Assembly (NCBI RefSeq): GCF_029946515.1
Contig: NZ_JARZHH010000010.1
Location: forward strand, 62,001-126,000
Reading direction: 5' to 3'
From: Polyangium sp. 6x1
GTDB lineage: Bacteria > Myxococcota_A > Polyangia > Polyangiales > Polyangiaceae
Length of the DNA: 64,000 nucleotides
The first letter of the stretch is position 1. Each line of letters begins with the position of its first letter. Position numbers and translations under genes: made by a program. This document shows positions 31,433 to 39,862 of the stretch, piece by piece. Under the pieces are notes generated by a model. The model saw only the letters and a list, made by a program, of their open reading frames with translations. It was not told the DNA's origin and searched no databases.

Positions 31433-33418
31433 TCACCGTCGATACGGGACCACGTAGCCCTCGCGTTTCAGGGTGTGCGTGGCGAGGAACCGGCGCAGGT
31501 GCGAGAGCGGCGGGAAGAGGCGCGCCGGGTCGTCCGCGAGGCTCTGCGACTCGCCCGGATCCGAGGCGAGGTCGAAGAGTTCCACGGTGTGGCTGCGATC
31601 GTCGACGATGAGCTTCATGCCGTCGCGCAGGACGAGGGCGCGTTTCAGGCGGGTCTCGGCGAGGATCGGGCGCGTGAGCGTGGGGGTCTCGCCGCGCAGA
31701 TAGGGCACGAGGCTCTGGCCCATGAAGGTGCCGGGCGTGCTTTCGCCGAAGAGATCGAGGATCGTCGGGCCGAGGTCGACGTGCGAGACAGGCGCGTCGA
31801 CGAGGCGCGGCGCGATCGGCCGGGCCTGCACGATGAGCGGCACGCGCAAGAGCTCGTCGTACAGCGAATTCGCGTGCACCCACTGTCCATGCTCGCCGAA
31901 CGCCTCGCCGTGATCACTCGTCAGGACGACGACGGCGCGCTCGGCGAGCGGCGTGCGCTCGATCAAGGCGAGCAGACGGCCGATCTGGGCGTCGATGAGG
32001 GCGACTTCGCCGAGGTAACGGTCGAACTCGGAGCCGGCCGTGCCCGCGAGGTTGTAGGGGTTGTGCGCGTCGAGGAAATGGATGTACAGGAAAAACGGCT
32101 CGCCGTTCACCTTCGCGAGCCGCCCGACCGCCGCGTCGACGAGGGGTTTGCTCATGGTCCAGCGGCTGTTTCCGGCGGGGCGGACGAAGGTCTCCTCGGA
32201 GAAACCCCGGACGATTCCATATTGGTTGACGAGCCAGGCCGCGCTCGCGAAGGTGATCGTGGAGACGCCGCGGGCGCGCAAGAGCTCGGGGAAGCGCGGG
32301 GTCTCGTCCTTGGCGGGCCAGACGCCGAGCACGGGCCCCGCGTTCGGCGTCCAGTATTGCTGGGAGAAGTACGTGCCCGCGAAGAGCGCCGAGAGGCTGT
32401 AGACGGTCTGCGAGCCGGCGGAGCGGGCTGAACGAAAATATACGCCGCGTTTGCGGAGGGAGGCGAGGTTCGGGAGCTTGTCGTCGTACTTGCCTTCGAG
32501 GAGGACGTCGTTCCGGAGGCAATCGATGCTGAAGAGGAAGACGGCGGGATTGGCAGGTAAAACCGCGGGGGAGCTCGGCGGTACGGGAGGCGCGGCCTTG
32601 CGGTCGACGAACCACGGGGCCATTTCGGGGGGCACGGGGGCGTCGTAGGAAACCATCCTCTCGCGGAGCGCGCCGAGGAACGGCGGGAGCAGCGAGCCGC
32701 TCGGGCCTTGCAGGGCCATGGCCACGGTGGGCCGGGGCGGGACGACGACCGCAGCGGCCGCGGCGAGCGAGGCGCCGGCGAGCAGCGGCGTGCGGAGGGG
32801 GCGGAGCCGGCGGGCGAAACGGGCGAGGCGCACGGGCAAGGCGGCGCCGGCGAGGGCGGCGGCGAAGAGGGCCGCGGCGACGAAGGCGACGAAGAGGCGC
32901 ACGCCAGCGTAATCGCCTTCGAGGAGGACGGGGTTCACCGAGAAAAGCGCGGCGGCGACGGCGACGGCGACCCAGCGGAGATAGGGGCGCGCGGCGAGGC
33001 GGCCGAGCAGAATGGTGAGCGGAAGGGTGAGCGCGAAGAGCGTGATGGCAAGGACGAGCAGCGCCGGCTGGACCCAGGCGGCGTGGCCCGAGGCGTGGCG
33101 CTCGGTGGCCGTCGCGAGGTCCGAGGGCAAGACGAGGGCGCCGAGCGCGAGCGCGAGCACGACGAGCACAGCGGCGGACATGCGTGGGCGCGCGCGGCCG
33201 AAGCGAATGTGAAGGCCCACGAGGCCGGCCGAGGCGAGGCCGAGGGCGAGGAAATGCCCGGCATCGAAGGCGTGATGCAAGACGCGCGTGACGAGGCGCG
33301 GCGGCAGGATGAAGGACCGCGCGATGGTGATCGCATTCGTGACGGCCGCGAGGATCCACGCGAGGAGGATTGCGTCGGGGCCGGAGACGGTGGTCCGCTG
33401 GGGCTCGCTTTCGTTCAC
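31433..33418 (-). CDS. Membrane sulfatase / phosphoglycerol-transferase-like enzyme
   Basis: 661 residues from GTG 33418, one base after the Uma2 stop. The first 270 residues hold several membrane helices; the rest is a periplasmic alkaline-phosphatase-superfamily domain. Seen: FLFSIDCLRNDVLLEG, with Cys at the formylglycine/nucleophile position but not a perfect CxPxR; KLPNLASLRKRGVYF; YIHFLDAHNPYN; VVVLTSDHGEAFGEHGQWVH (metal-binding DHG.H); VSHVDLGPTILDLFG; and the C-terminal ELFDLASDPGESQSL. Similar to sulfatases and LTA-synthase-type transferases. In this setting it could modify the glycan built by the neighbouring GT-C enzymes. Confidence 0.85.
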   Translation of the reverse strand: MNESEPQRTTVSGPDAILLAWILAAVTNAITIARSFILPPRLVTRVLHHAFDAGHFLALGLASAGLVGLHIRFGRARPRMSAAVLVVLALALGALVLPSDLATATERHASGHAAWVQPALLVLAITLFALTLPLTILLGRLAARPYLRWVAVAVAAALFSVNPVLLEGDYAGVRLFVAFVAAALFAAALAGAALPVRLARFARRLRPLRTPLLAGASLAAAAAVVVPPRPTVAMALQGPSGSLLPPFLGALRERMVSYDAPVPPEMAPWFVDRKAAPPVPPSSPAVLPANPAVFLFSIDCLRNDVLLEGKYDDKLPNLASLRKRGVYFRSARSAGSQTVYSLSALFAGTYFSQQYWTPNAGPVLGVWPAKDETPRFPELLRARGVSTITFASAAWLVNQYGIVRGFSEETFVRPAGNSRWTMSKPLVDAAVGRLAKVNGEPFFLYIHFLDAHNPYNLAGTAGSEFDRYLGEVALIDAQIGRLLALIERTPLAERAVVVLTSDHGEAFGEHGQWVHANSLYDELLRVPLIVQARPIAPRLVDAPVSHVDLGPTILDLFGESTPGTFMGQSLVPYLRGETPTLTRPILAETRLKRALVLRDGMKLIVDDRSHTVELFDLASDPGESQSLADDPARLFPPLSHLRRFLATHTLKREGYVVPYRR

Positions 33419-33419
33419 T

Positions 33420-34013
33420 TCACCGAGCCCAAAGCGCGCCGATGTCGATTTCGATGGCCTCGAAAGGCTCGAGCCGCGCGCGATTGTCACCTTCGTACGT
33501 ATCGAGGTGCGACGAGCGCCCATGGACGAGCCGGAACACCTCGACCAATTGCGCAGCAGGATCGACGAACCACAGGTACTCGACCCCCTCGCGCCGGTAG
33601 ATTCGCATTTTCTTCCCGCGGTCGATGGCCTGCGTGCCGGGCGAAAGCACCTCGCAGACCCAGTCGGGCGGGAGCGTGATGGCCGCGACGTCCGGCAGCT
33701 CGGGCATACGCTCACGTCGCCAGCCCGCGAGGTCGGGCACGAGCTTGTCCGGTCCCGGGCCGAGGTGCAGCTCCGGCTCGTACAGGATGACCCAGCCCCC
33801 CGGAGGCTCGTCACCGGGAGGATCGAAGGGACGCAACGTACGATCGAGCATCGAAGCCGCCCGAGCGTGGCGTATCCGCGGTCGCGGCTGCACGTGGAGC
33901 TCGCCGTCGATGATCTCCGCGATCTGCTCCGCAGGGACGGCCTCGAACGCCGCCTCGACCTCGGGCGCGTTCCGCTCCTCTTCGTCCTGCTTGCGCGCCG
34001 GAACCGCGTTCAT
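33420..34013 (-). CDS. Uma2 family (DUF820) putative nuclease-fold protein
   Basis: 197 residues. PD-(D/E)XK-fold family common in cyanobacteria and myxobacteria, often multicopy, with no settled function. Seen: VILYEPELHLGPGPDKLVPDLAGWRRE (the PELHL...PDLAGW signature), PPDWVCEVLSPGTQAIDR (EVLSP with catalytic Glu) and KMRIYRREGVEYLWFVDP (catalytic Lys and YLW). All expected core residues are present. Own promoter upstream. It ends one base before the sulfatase start, so the pair is probably one transcript; a functional link is not evident. Confidence 0.88.
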   Translation of the reverse strand: MNAVPARKQDEEERNAPEVEAAFEAVPAEQIAEIIDGELHVQPRPRIRHARAASMLDRTLRPFDPPGDEPPGGWVILYEPELHLGPGPDKLVPDLAGWRRERMPELPDVAAITLPPDWVCEVLSPGTQAIDRGKKMRIYRREGVEYLWFVDPAAQLVEVFRLVHGRSSHLDTYEGDNRARLEPFEAIEIDIGALWAR

Positions 34014-34019
34014 GGCTGG

Positions 34020-34048
34020 ATCCTACCACATCCCGGGCGGGCGGTCAG
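34020..34048 (-). promoter_or_regulatory. Promoter of the Uma2-sulfatase pair
   Basis: CTGACC (complement 34048-34043), 17 bp, TAGGAT (34025-34020), 6 nt to ATG 34013. It overlaps the 3' end of the upstream flippase-like gene. Confidence 0.5.
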
Positions 34049-35118
34049 CGCCCCGCCTCCGCCGCGCCTCGCGCGTCCGGTTTGTCCCCGAACGGCGGCG
34101 GCGCCAGGTACCACCCGACAAACCCCATCGCCGCCACGCCCACGTAGATCACGAGGAACACGACGAGCCCGTAGATCAAGCCCGCGTCCCCGGGGTGGCC
34201 GAGCGCCGGGAAGACCTCCGAAAAAAAGAGCTCGCGCACGCCGAGGCCCGAGACCGAGATCGGCAAGAGGCCGAGCAGGCTCGCGACCGCGAGCAGGCAA
34301 ACGACGTCGTAAAACGCGAGATCGAAGTGGAGCGATTGCGCGATGAGGTATCCCTGGAGGTAATTGACGCCGAACGCGAGAATCGTGAGCAGCACCGCGG
34401 ACGCGAGGTGCCGCGGGCGCTGGGCGCGCAGGGCCAGGAGAAAACGATCGAACCCCTCGCCCGTGGGATCGCCGGGCATTTTCTTGTAAAGCGCCCGCAT
34501 CGCCGTCTGCGCGAACGAGGGGACGAAGAGCACGAGCGGGCCGAGCGCCGTGAAGAGCACGCCGCCCCACGTGAAGAGCGCGAGATCCCCGACGACGACC
34601 GAGCTCCATCGCGCCACGCCCACCGCCACGAACCCGACGAGCACGTAAAGGTCGCAGAGCCGATCGACCACGACGACCGCGATCCCTTCGGAATACGGCA
34701 TCCCGAGGTCGTGGCGGAAGTATTGCGCGCGGAGGACGTCGCCCACGCGGCCCGGCGTGAACATGCCGACGAAGACCGACGAGAGGAAGCCGAGCCAGGC
34801 GCGCTTGCGCGGGTAGTCGTAGCCGCGCGCCGAGAGGAGCACGTCGGAGCGGACGATCTTGAGCCAGTAGCTCGCCGCGTTCAGCGCGAATGCGAGCCCG
34901 AGCGGCAGGAGCGAGGCCGTCGCGAGCGCATCCCACGCGGCGCGCGCGTCGTGCATGCGCAGGAGCACGACCACGAGCAGGACCGGGCCCACGAGGCGCA
35001 CGGCGAGGCGCACGAGCGAGCGCGGCGCGCCTTTCTTCGAGGCCTCGTTCGGGGAGGGGTTTGGGGCGAAGGGCGCCTTCGGCGACCCGAAGCCCCAAGC
35101 GTTGAAGGGATCGCTCAC
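34045..35118 (-). CDS. Lysylphosphatidylglycerol synthase TM / flippase-like membrane protein
   Basis: About 357 residues if GTG 35118 is used (GTG 35139 adds seven; a GTG after the repeat could remove about 35). Roughly eight hydrophobic segments. Family landmarks: SYWLKIVRSDVLLSARG, FVGMFTPGRVGDVLRAQYFR (the family's TPGR.GD motif), VVVVDRLCDLYVL, LLPISVSGLGVRELFF (the LP.S..G.GvRE motif). The UPF0104/MprF-like family flips or senses lipids. The N-terminal 25 residues before the first helix are encoded by a dispersed palindromic repeat. Same strand as, and upstream of, the Uma2-sulfatase pair. Confidence 0.85.
   Translation of the reverse strand: MSDPFNAWGFGSPKAPFAPNPSPNEASKKGAPRSLVRLAVRLVGPVLLVVVLLRMHDARAAWDALATASLLPLGLAFALNAASYWLKIVRSDVLLSARGYDYPRKRAWLGFLSSVFVGMFTPGRVGDVLRAQYFRHDLGMPYSEGIAVVVVDRLCDLYVLVGFVAVGVARWSSVVVGDLALFTWGGVLFTALGPLVLFVPSFAQTAMRALYKKMPGDPTGEGFDRFLLALRAQRPRHLASAVLLTILAFGVNYLQGYLIAQSLHFDLAFYDVVCLLAVASLLGLLPISVSGLGVRELFFSEVFPALGHPGDAGLIYGLVVFLVIYVGVAAMGFVGWYLAPPPFGDKPDARGAAEAGR
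35061..35098 (-). repeat. Dispersed palindromic element, copy 4, at a gene start
   Basis: Outer stem TTGGGGC/GCCCCAA, 3-nt internal loop (GAA on both sides), inner GC stem and TTC loop, flanked by GGT and GCGTTGAAGGGA exactly as copy 1. If the upstream GTG is the true start it encodes NAWGFGSPKAPFAPNP at the N-terminus of the flippase-like protein; otherwise it forms the 5' leader. Confidence 0.7.
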
Positions 35119-35127
35119 GGGCGCCTC

Positions 35128-35156
35128 GGTCTCTCGCACGGAGCGCCGCCTGTCAA
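35128..35156 (-). promoter_or_regulatory. Candidate promoter of the flippase-like gene
   Basis: Perfect -35 TTGACA (complement 35156-35151), 17 bp, weak -10 GAGACC (35133-35128), 9 nt to GTG 35118. The spacing matches neighbours, which is why that GTG is preferred. Confidence 0.4.
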
Positions 35157-35158
35157 GC

Positions 35159-35872
35159 CTACCGGAGCGATTCCGTGATCACCTTGAAGCGACGCTCCGC
35201 CAGGATCGCGTCGTCGTCCGAGCGCTGGATCAGCACCGAAATGGTGTGCTTGCCCTTGCGCAGGACGTAGACCTCGGTCCGCACCGACTCCTTCGCGAGC
35301 GTGAACTCGAGCCGCGTCCCCTCGACGTTCTCGCCGCGCAGGCGCCGGGTCACGGTGGTGCCGCTGCCCGGGTGAAACTGGCCGCCGCGCGAGCGCATCT
35401 CCTTCTCGATGCCGTCCACGAGCGACTGGCTCAGCGTGTCCGGATCGACATCGATCGAATAGATCTGGATCATCAGGAACGTCGAATCCGCCGCCTCGAC
35501 CGTGACGCTCGAGACGCCCGTGGAGCGGTCGTCCTCCAGGGTCATTTCTTTCGGATATCGGAAGGAGATCCCGTTGCCCTGGTAATGCAGGACCTGCTTC
35601 GATCGGACCGTGGCCTCGAAGCGCTCGCCGCCGAGCTGCACCTCGAAAGGCTTGCCGTCGGCCACGGAGTAGACCTTGCCCCCGATCGAGAGCTCGAACT
35701 GGTCCCCAGGGCTCGATACGTCGGGCCCGATCGGCTCTTCACTCGGCGCGGTCTTCGCGACGGAGACCGTGGGCGACGCGCTCTCGGGGCTCTCCGCAGG
35801 CTTCGCGGGCGCACAAGCGGCGGTCGCGAGCCCGAGGACGGCACAAATGGCAAGGCGAGCGTTTGCCCACAT
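35159..35872 (-). CDS. Lipoprotein of unknown function
   Basis: 237 residues. Signal peptide with lipobox ATAAC (about 16-20), a Ser/Pro/Glu-rich linker (about 22-55), then a compact beta-rich domain: FELSIGGKVYSVADGKPFEV, HYQGNGISFRYPKEMTL, SSVTVEAADSTFLMIQIYSI, TRLEFTLAKESVRTEVYVLRKG, TISVLIQRSDDD. The last part resembles small stress-type lipoproteins that test for a membrane-inserted strand, but I cannot name the family. Monocistronic, divergent from a methyltransferase gene. TAGGGA lies just before ATG. Confidence 0.72.
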   Translation of the reverse strand: MWANARLAICAVLGLATAACAPAKPAESPESASPTVSVAKTAPSEEPIGPDVSSPGDQFELSIGGKVYSVADGKPFEVQLGGERFEATVRSKQVLHYQGNGISFRYPKEMTLEDDRSTGVSSVTVEAADSTFLMIQIYSIDVDPDTLSQSLVDGIEKEMRSRGGQFHPGSGTTVTRRLRGENVEGTRLEFTLAKESVRTEVYVLRKGKHTISVLIQRSDDDAILAERRFKVITESLR

Positions 35873-35933
35873 CGGTCCCTACAGACCTTTTTTCCGCCCG
35901 GGCGTCAAGCATCGAGTACGCTCGCGCCCGTCC

Positions 35934-36626
35934 ATGCAAGAGGCCGAGGCGAGGCGGTTCATCGAGGAAAACACGGCCCCGTGCGCGCCGCCGCTCCTGC
36001 CCGAGATCCGGCTGCGGCTCGCGACGGAGGTGACGCCGCTCTGGCGCGCCACGGAGGCGTTTCTCCGGACACACGGGATCGAGCCGCCCTTCTGGGCGTT
36101 CGCCTGGTCCGGCGGGCAAGCGATCGCGCGGCTCGTGCTCGATCGGCCGGAGATCGTGCGCGGCAAGGTCGTGCTCGATCTGGCCTCGGGCTCGGGGCTC
36201 TGCGCGATCGCAGCGGCGCGCGCGGGGGCGCTTCGGGTCGTTGCGGTGGATACGGATCCGCTGGCCGCCGCGGCGATCACGATGAACGCGGAGGACGCGG
36301 GCGCGTCGGTGGAAGCGCACGTGGAGGACGTGCTCGGCGCGGCGGTTTTGCCGGCCTGGGCCGAGGCGGCCGAGGTCGTGCTGGCGGGGGACGTTTGTTA
36401 CGACGCGGCGATGACGCGCGTGGTGTTGCCGTGGCTCGGGGCGCGCGCGGCCGAGGGGAGGACGGTGCTGCTCGGGGATCCGGGGCGCGCCTATCTGCCG
36501 AAGGAGGGGATCGAGGAGATCACGCGCTACCGGGTGCCGGTGATCGATGACGTGGAGGGGACGGCAGAGAAATGGGGCGTCGTGTACCGCGTAGCGCTTG
36601 CGGGGGGTGGGGCGTCCGTGTCTTGA
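35934..36626 (+). CDS. SAM methyltransferase of the ETFB-lysine / Nnt1 type
   Basis: 230 residues. Conserved PFWAFAWSGGQAIARLVLD and VVLDLASGSGLCAIAAARAGA are typical of the METTL20 (ETFB lysine) and nicotinamide-N-methyltransferase-like family. DxD-like VAVDTDPLAAAAITMNA binds SAM, and VVLAGDVCYDAAMTR lies near the active site. In bacteria these methylate lysines of proteins such as the electron-transfer flavoprotein; the substrate here is inferred. TACGCT lies 11 nt before ATG. The next gene (GreA/B-like) starts 23 nt after the stop and has a Shine-Dalgarno, so they probably form an operon. Confidence 0.85.
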   Translation: MQEAEARRFIEENTAPCAPPLLPEIRLRLATEVTPLWRATEAFLRTHGIEPPFWAFAWSGGQAIARLVLDRPEIVRGKVVLDLASGSGLCAIAAARAGALRVVAVDTDPLAAAAITMNAEDAGASVEAHVEDVLGAAVLPAWAEAAEVVLAGDVCYDAAMTRVVLPWLGARAAEGRTVLLGDPGRAYLPKEGIEEITRYRVPVIDDVEGTAEKWGVVYRVALAGGGASVS

Positions 36627-36648
36627 TGCGGGCGCCCACGGAGGGGTT

Positions 36649-37134
36649 GTGCAGCTCGACAAACAGGCACTCCTGAAGGAACTTCGCGCGCGGCTCACGG
36701 AAGAGCTCGCCACGATGGCGCGCATCGCCCAGGAGGCGGCCGCGGCCGCGTCACACGAAGAGAACAAGCCCGAGAACGACAAGGACATGCGCTCGACCGA
36801 GGCGTCCTACATCGCGCGGGGCCAGGCCGAGCGGGCGCGGGAGCTCGAACGATCGCTCGCGCTCCTCGGCTCGATCTACGTGCGCACGTTCGCGGAAGGC
36901 GACGGGATCGCGGCGACGGCGCTCGTGACGCTCTCGCACCGGGGATCGAAGCTCGTGTGCTTCGTGTTGCCCGCGGCGGGCGGGCAACGCGTGAAGCTCG
37001 GCGGGACCGAGGTGCAGGTGGTGACGCCGACGAGCCCGCTCGGCGCCGCGCTGATGGGTTTGTCGGAAGGGGACGAAGCCGAGGTGCCGACGCCGCAAGG
37101 GACGAAGGTGTACGAGGTGGAGAGCGTGGCTTAG
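36649..37134 (+). CDS. GreA/GreB-like C-terminal domain protein
   Basis: 161 residues. GTG 36649 has a GAGGGG ribosome-binding site 5-6 nt upstream, which decides the start. N-terminal helical region (KQALLKELRARLTEELATMARIAQEA, about 5-60) followed by a GreA/B C-terminal FKBP-like domain (ATALVTLSHRGSKLVCFVLPA, VQVVTPTSPLGAALMGLSEGDEAEV). True GreA/B rescue backtracked RNA polymerase through acidic coiled-coil tip residues. The short helical part here lacks an obvious acidic tip, so it may be a Rnk/TraA-like anti-factor. Its stop overlaps the convergent lipoprotein stop by 3 nt. Confidence 0.78.
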   Translation: MQLDKQALLKELRARLTEELATMARIAQEAAAAASHEENKPENDKDMRSTEASYIARGQAERARELERSLALLGSIYVRTFAEGDGIAATALVTLSHRGSKLVCFVLPAAGGQRVKLGGTEVQVVTPTSPLGAALMGLSEGDEAEVPTPQGTKVYEVESVA

Positions 37135-37664
37135 GGGCGGGGCGCGGGCTGGTACGATTGTCCGTCGAAGTGGAGATCGACGACGTCCGCCTCGAATTCG
37201 CCCGCTCGTGAGATGTGCTGGATCAGGCGATAGCCATTCGCCGTCTCGGTGCCTTTGACCTTCAGGTCGAAGGCGTATTCGGGACCCCATACGGGGAGGT
37301 ATTCCTCCTCGCCGCAGCCGAGGTAGACGCCGCTCATGCATTCATGCGTGCTGCCACAGGTATCGTTGAAGTAGACGATGAGGTCGGGAAAGCGGTCGTC
37401 GTTCAGCGAGCCCGCGAAATGGATCGACGTCTGCCCCGAGCCGGGATCCGGGGTCAGCGTGGTGTCGTTCTCCGTCCCCGGCACGCGCTCGATCCGCACG
37501 AGCTCGGCGACAGGCGTGCACGGTTCAGGATCCCGAAGCGGCTCGGCGACGAGCGCACCGGTGGATGCATGCGAGGCGCGCGGCGTCGCGACGTCGACGG
37601 CTGGCCGGGGCGGGGTTCCGCCGCAAGCGACGAGGGCGAGCGCGAGGAGCAGGGAGGGGCGCAT
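37131..37664 (-). CDS. Small lipoprotein
   Basis: 177 residues. Lipobox LVAC (about 11-14) after a short signal. Hydrophilic, with a Cys pair near the middle (FNDTCGSTHECMSG, then YLGCGEEEYLP), so probably disulfide-bonded in the envelope. No family recognised. ATG 37664 is 8 nt downstream of the acyl-CoA ligase stop on the same strand, so it is probably co-transcribed with that gene and read last in that operon. Confidence 0.72.
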   Translation of the reverse strand: MRPSLLLALALVACGGTPPRPAVDVATPRASHASTGALVAEPLRDPEPCTPVAELVRIERVPGTENDTTLTPDPGSGQTSIHFAGSLNDDRFPDLIVYFNDTCGSTHECMSGVYLGCGEEEYLPVWGPEYAFDLKVKGTETANGYRLIQHISRAGEFEADVVDLHFDGQSYQPAPRP

Positions 37665-37672
37665 GCGCCGTG

Positions 37673-39316
37673 TTACTCCGCGGCGCCCTTCTTTTCGAGG
37701 TGATCGCCGTAGAGCTCCCGCAGCTTCGTCTTCAAGAACTTGCCGGTCGAGGTGCGCGGGATCTGCGCCATGAAGACGTAATCGTCCGGGAGCCAGAATT
37801 TCGCGAATTTCGACTCGATGTGGGCATTGAGCTCCTCCCTCGTGGCGGTCTTGCCCTCCTTGAGCACGATCGCCGCGAGCGGTCGCTCGGTCCATTTCGG
37901 GTGCCGGCCCGCGAAGACGGCCGCTTCGAGCACGGCCGGGTGGCTCATGAGCGCGTTCTCCAGCGCGACCGAGCTGATCCATTCGCCGCCCGATTTGATG
38001 ACGTCCTTCGAGCGATCCGTGATCCGGAGATAGCCCTCGCGATCGATCGTGACGACGTCGCCCGTCTTGAACCATCCATCCGCGGTGAACCGATCCGGGC
38101 CCTCGCCGCCGAAATACGAGGAGGCGACCCACGGCCCGCGCACCTCGAGCTCGCCCATGGTCTCGCCGTCCCACGGCAGGATCTTGCCGTCCTCGTCCAC
38201 ATGCCGCTGCTCGACGAACGGCACGGCATACCCCTGCGAGGCTTTACACCCGAGTTTCGCGGCATCGTCTGTGTGGGACAAACTGTGCTTGACCCGCGCG
38301 AGCGTGCCGACGGGGTTCGTCTCCGTCATTCCCCAGGCGTGCGTGACGTCGATGCCGTGCCGCGATTTGAACCCGTCGATCAAAGCCGGAGGCGCGGCCG
38401 AGCCGCCGATGACCGTGGAGCGGATCGCGGAGAGGTCCCACTTGCCGGGGTGCTGATCGAGGAGCTGGAGGATGCCGAGCCATATCGTGGGCACGCCCGC
38501 GGCGATCGTGACCTTTTCGGCGGCCATGAGGTCGAGCAGGCTCGGCGGGTCGAGGTGCGGACCGGGAAAGACGATCTTGGAGCCCGCGGCGATGGCCGCA
38601 TAAGGCAATCCCCAGGCGGCGGCGTGGAACATGGGGACGACGGGAAGGACCGTGTCGGCTTCGCGGACGCCGATGGTGTCGGCATTGCACACGACGAGCG
38701 TGTGGAGGACGGTCGAGCGATGGCTGTAGACGACGCCCTTCGGGTTTCCCGTGGTGCCCGAGGTGTAACAGATCATCGCGGCGCTGCGCTCGTCGAGCGA
38801 GGGCCAGGGGTATTCGTCTTTTTCGGGGGCGATGAGCTCTTCGTAATCAATCTCGGCGCCCGTGGCCTCGCCCTGCGCGGGGCAATCGGGCACGACGACG
38901 ACGTGCCGGACCGAGCGGACCTGGTCGGCGAACTTGCGCCAGAGCGGCAGGAGCGAGCGGTCGACGACGACGACCTTGTCCTCGGCGTGATTGGCGATGT
39001 AGCCGAGCTCGTTCGGGTGGAGGCGGAGGTTCAAGGTGTGGACGACGGCGCCCATGGCCGGCGCGCCGAGGTAGACCTCGAGGTGGCGCTGATGATTCCA
39101 CGAGAGCGTGGCGACCCGATCGCCAGGCCGAACCCCGAGGCGATGGAGCGCGTTCGCGAGCTTGGACGTGCGGCGGTAGAAGTCGGCGTACGTGCCGCGG
39201 ACGAGGGTCTTGTCCGGGAGGCGCGAGACGATCTCGTTGCGACCGAAGAAGGTGCGCGCGCGTTCGAGGAAATGCGTGAGGGTGAGGGGAAAGTCCATCA
39301 TGCGTCCGGCAAGCAT
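37673..39316 (-). CDS. Fatty-acyl-CoA ligase (AlkK / medium-chain type)
   Basis: 547 residues. A4/A5-type motifs: ICYTSGTTGNPKGVVYSHRS (about 180-199), VVPMFHAAAWGLPYAA, GVPTIWLGILQLL, IGGSAAPPALIDGF, HAWGMTETNPVGTL, adenylate motif WFKTGDVVTIDREGYL, A8 ITDRSKDVIKSGGEWISSV and the catalytic Lys region IPRTSTGKFLKTKLRE. Closest by pattern to medium-chain FadD/AlkK. ATG 39316 has AGAGGA 9 nt upstream. Different subgroup from the ligase at 11205-13001. The lipoprotein gene follows 8 nt downstream. Confidence 0.93.
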   Translation of the reverse strand: MLAGRMMDFPLTLTHFLERARTFFGRNEIVSRLPDKTLVRGTYADFYRRTSKLANALHRLGVRPGDRVATLSWNHQRHLEVYLGAPAMGAVVHTLNLRLHPNELGYIANHAEDKVVVVDRSLLPLWRKFADQVRSVRHVVVVPDCPAQGEATGAEIDYEELIAPEKDEYPWPSLDERSAAMICYTSGTTGNPKGVVYSHRSTVLHTLVVCNADTIGVREADTVLPVVPMFHAAAWGLPYAAIAAGSKIVFPGPHLDPPSLLDLMAAEKVTIAAGVPTIWLGILQLLDQHPGKWDLSAIRSTVIGGSAAPPALIDGFKSRHGIDVTHAWGMTETNPVGTLARVKHSLSHTDDAAKLGCKASQGYAVPFVEQRHVDEDGKILPWDGETMGELEVRGPWVASSYFGGEGPDRFTADGWFKTGDVVTIDREGYLRITDRSKDVIKSGGEWISSVALENALMSHPAVLEAAVFAGRHPKWTERPLAAIVLKEGKTATREELNAHIESKFAKFWLPDDYVFMAQIPRTSTGKFLKTKLRELYGDHLEKKGAAE

Positions 39317-39417
39317 CGGTCGGTTCCTCTCGTGGATGGGGAGCGGGCGGAGGGATGTTAGCCGGGGTGCGGATGAAAACGGAAGGGGGGTGAGACGGGC
39401 GGAGGCTCGCGGCTTGG

Positions 39418-39828
39418 TCAGCGCGCGCGCAGGCAGATCGCCTCCGGCGCGAGGGCTTCGAGCCGCCTGACAAACTTGCTGGCGATCGGCGACAGGCCCA
39501 AGCTGAAGTTGGCTTGGCTGTTCCGGAAGTCCACGAACCACGGGTAGTCGTTGAGGAGAATCGTATCCCGGAACGCCTTGCCCTTTCTTCCGCGCACGAG
39601 ATTCGCGAATGCTTCGTGGTCCGAGCGTTCAATCTTGTCGATGATGAAGCAATCGGCGAGGAAATATTTTCTCGGCTGATCTATGCCAGCGATTGACCAT
39701 ACCCTTGCGCCGCGGTATCTTGAGACGGATTTGTTCGTGTAGAAGCCGAAGGGAACTTTACCCGTCAGGATGGAGTAGCCCATTTTTTCCGTGTTGTGGT
39801 ATCCGACGAGGTCTACTCGGTGCACCAT
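39418..39828 (-). CDS. Hypothetical protein, lower-GC composition
   Basis: 136 residues, no family recognised. Residue composition and codon choice differ from neighbours: more Phe/Tyr/Ile/Asn/Lys (GFYTNKSVSRYRGARVWSI, KYFLADCFIIDKIERSDHE) and AT-ending codons, with visibly lower GC, suggesting recent transfer. No signal peptide or membrane span. Ends SKFVRRLEALAPEAICLRAR. The start at 39828 lies next to a tandem repeat block, so the 5' end may have been rearranged. No neighbour offers a functional hint. Confidence 0.5.
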   Translation of the reverse strand: MVHRVDLVGYHNTEKMGYSILTGKVPFGFYTNKSVSRYRGARVWSIAGIDQPRKYFLADCFIIDKIERSDHEAFANLVRGRKGKAFRDTILLNDYPWFVDFRNSQANFSLGLSPIASKFVRRLEALAPEAICLRAR

Positions 39829-39862
39829 CCGAGTCAGGGTACCACCCAGCGTGCTCCCGGCT

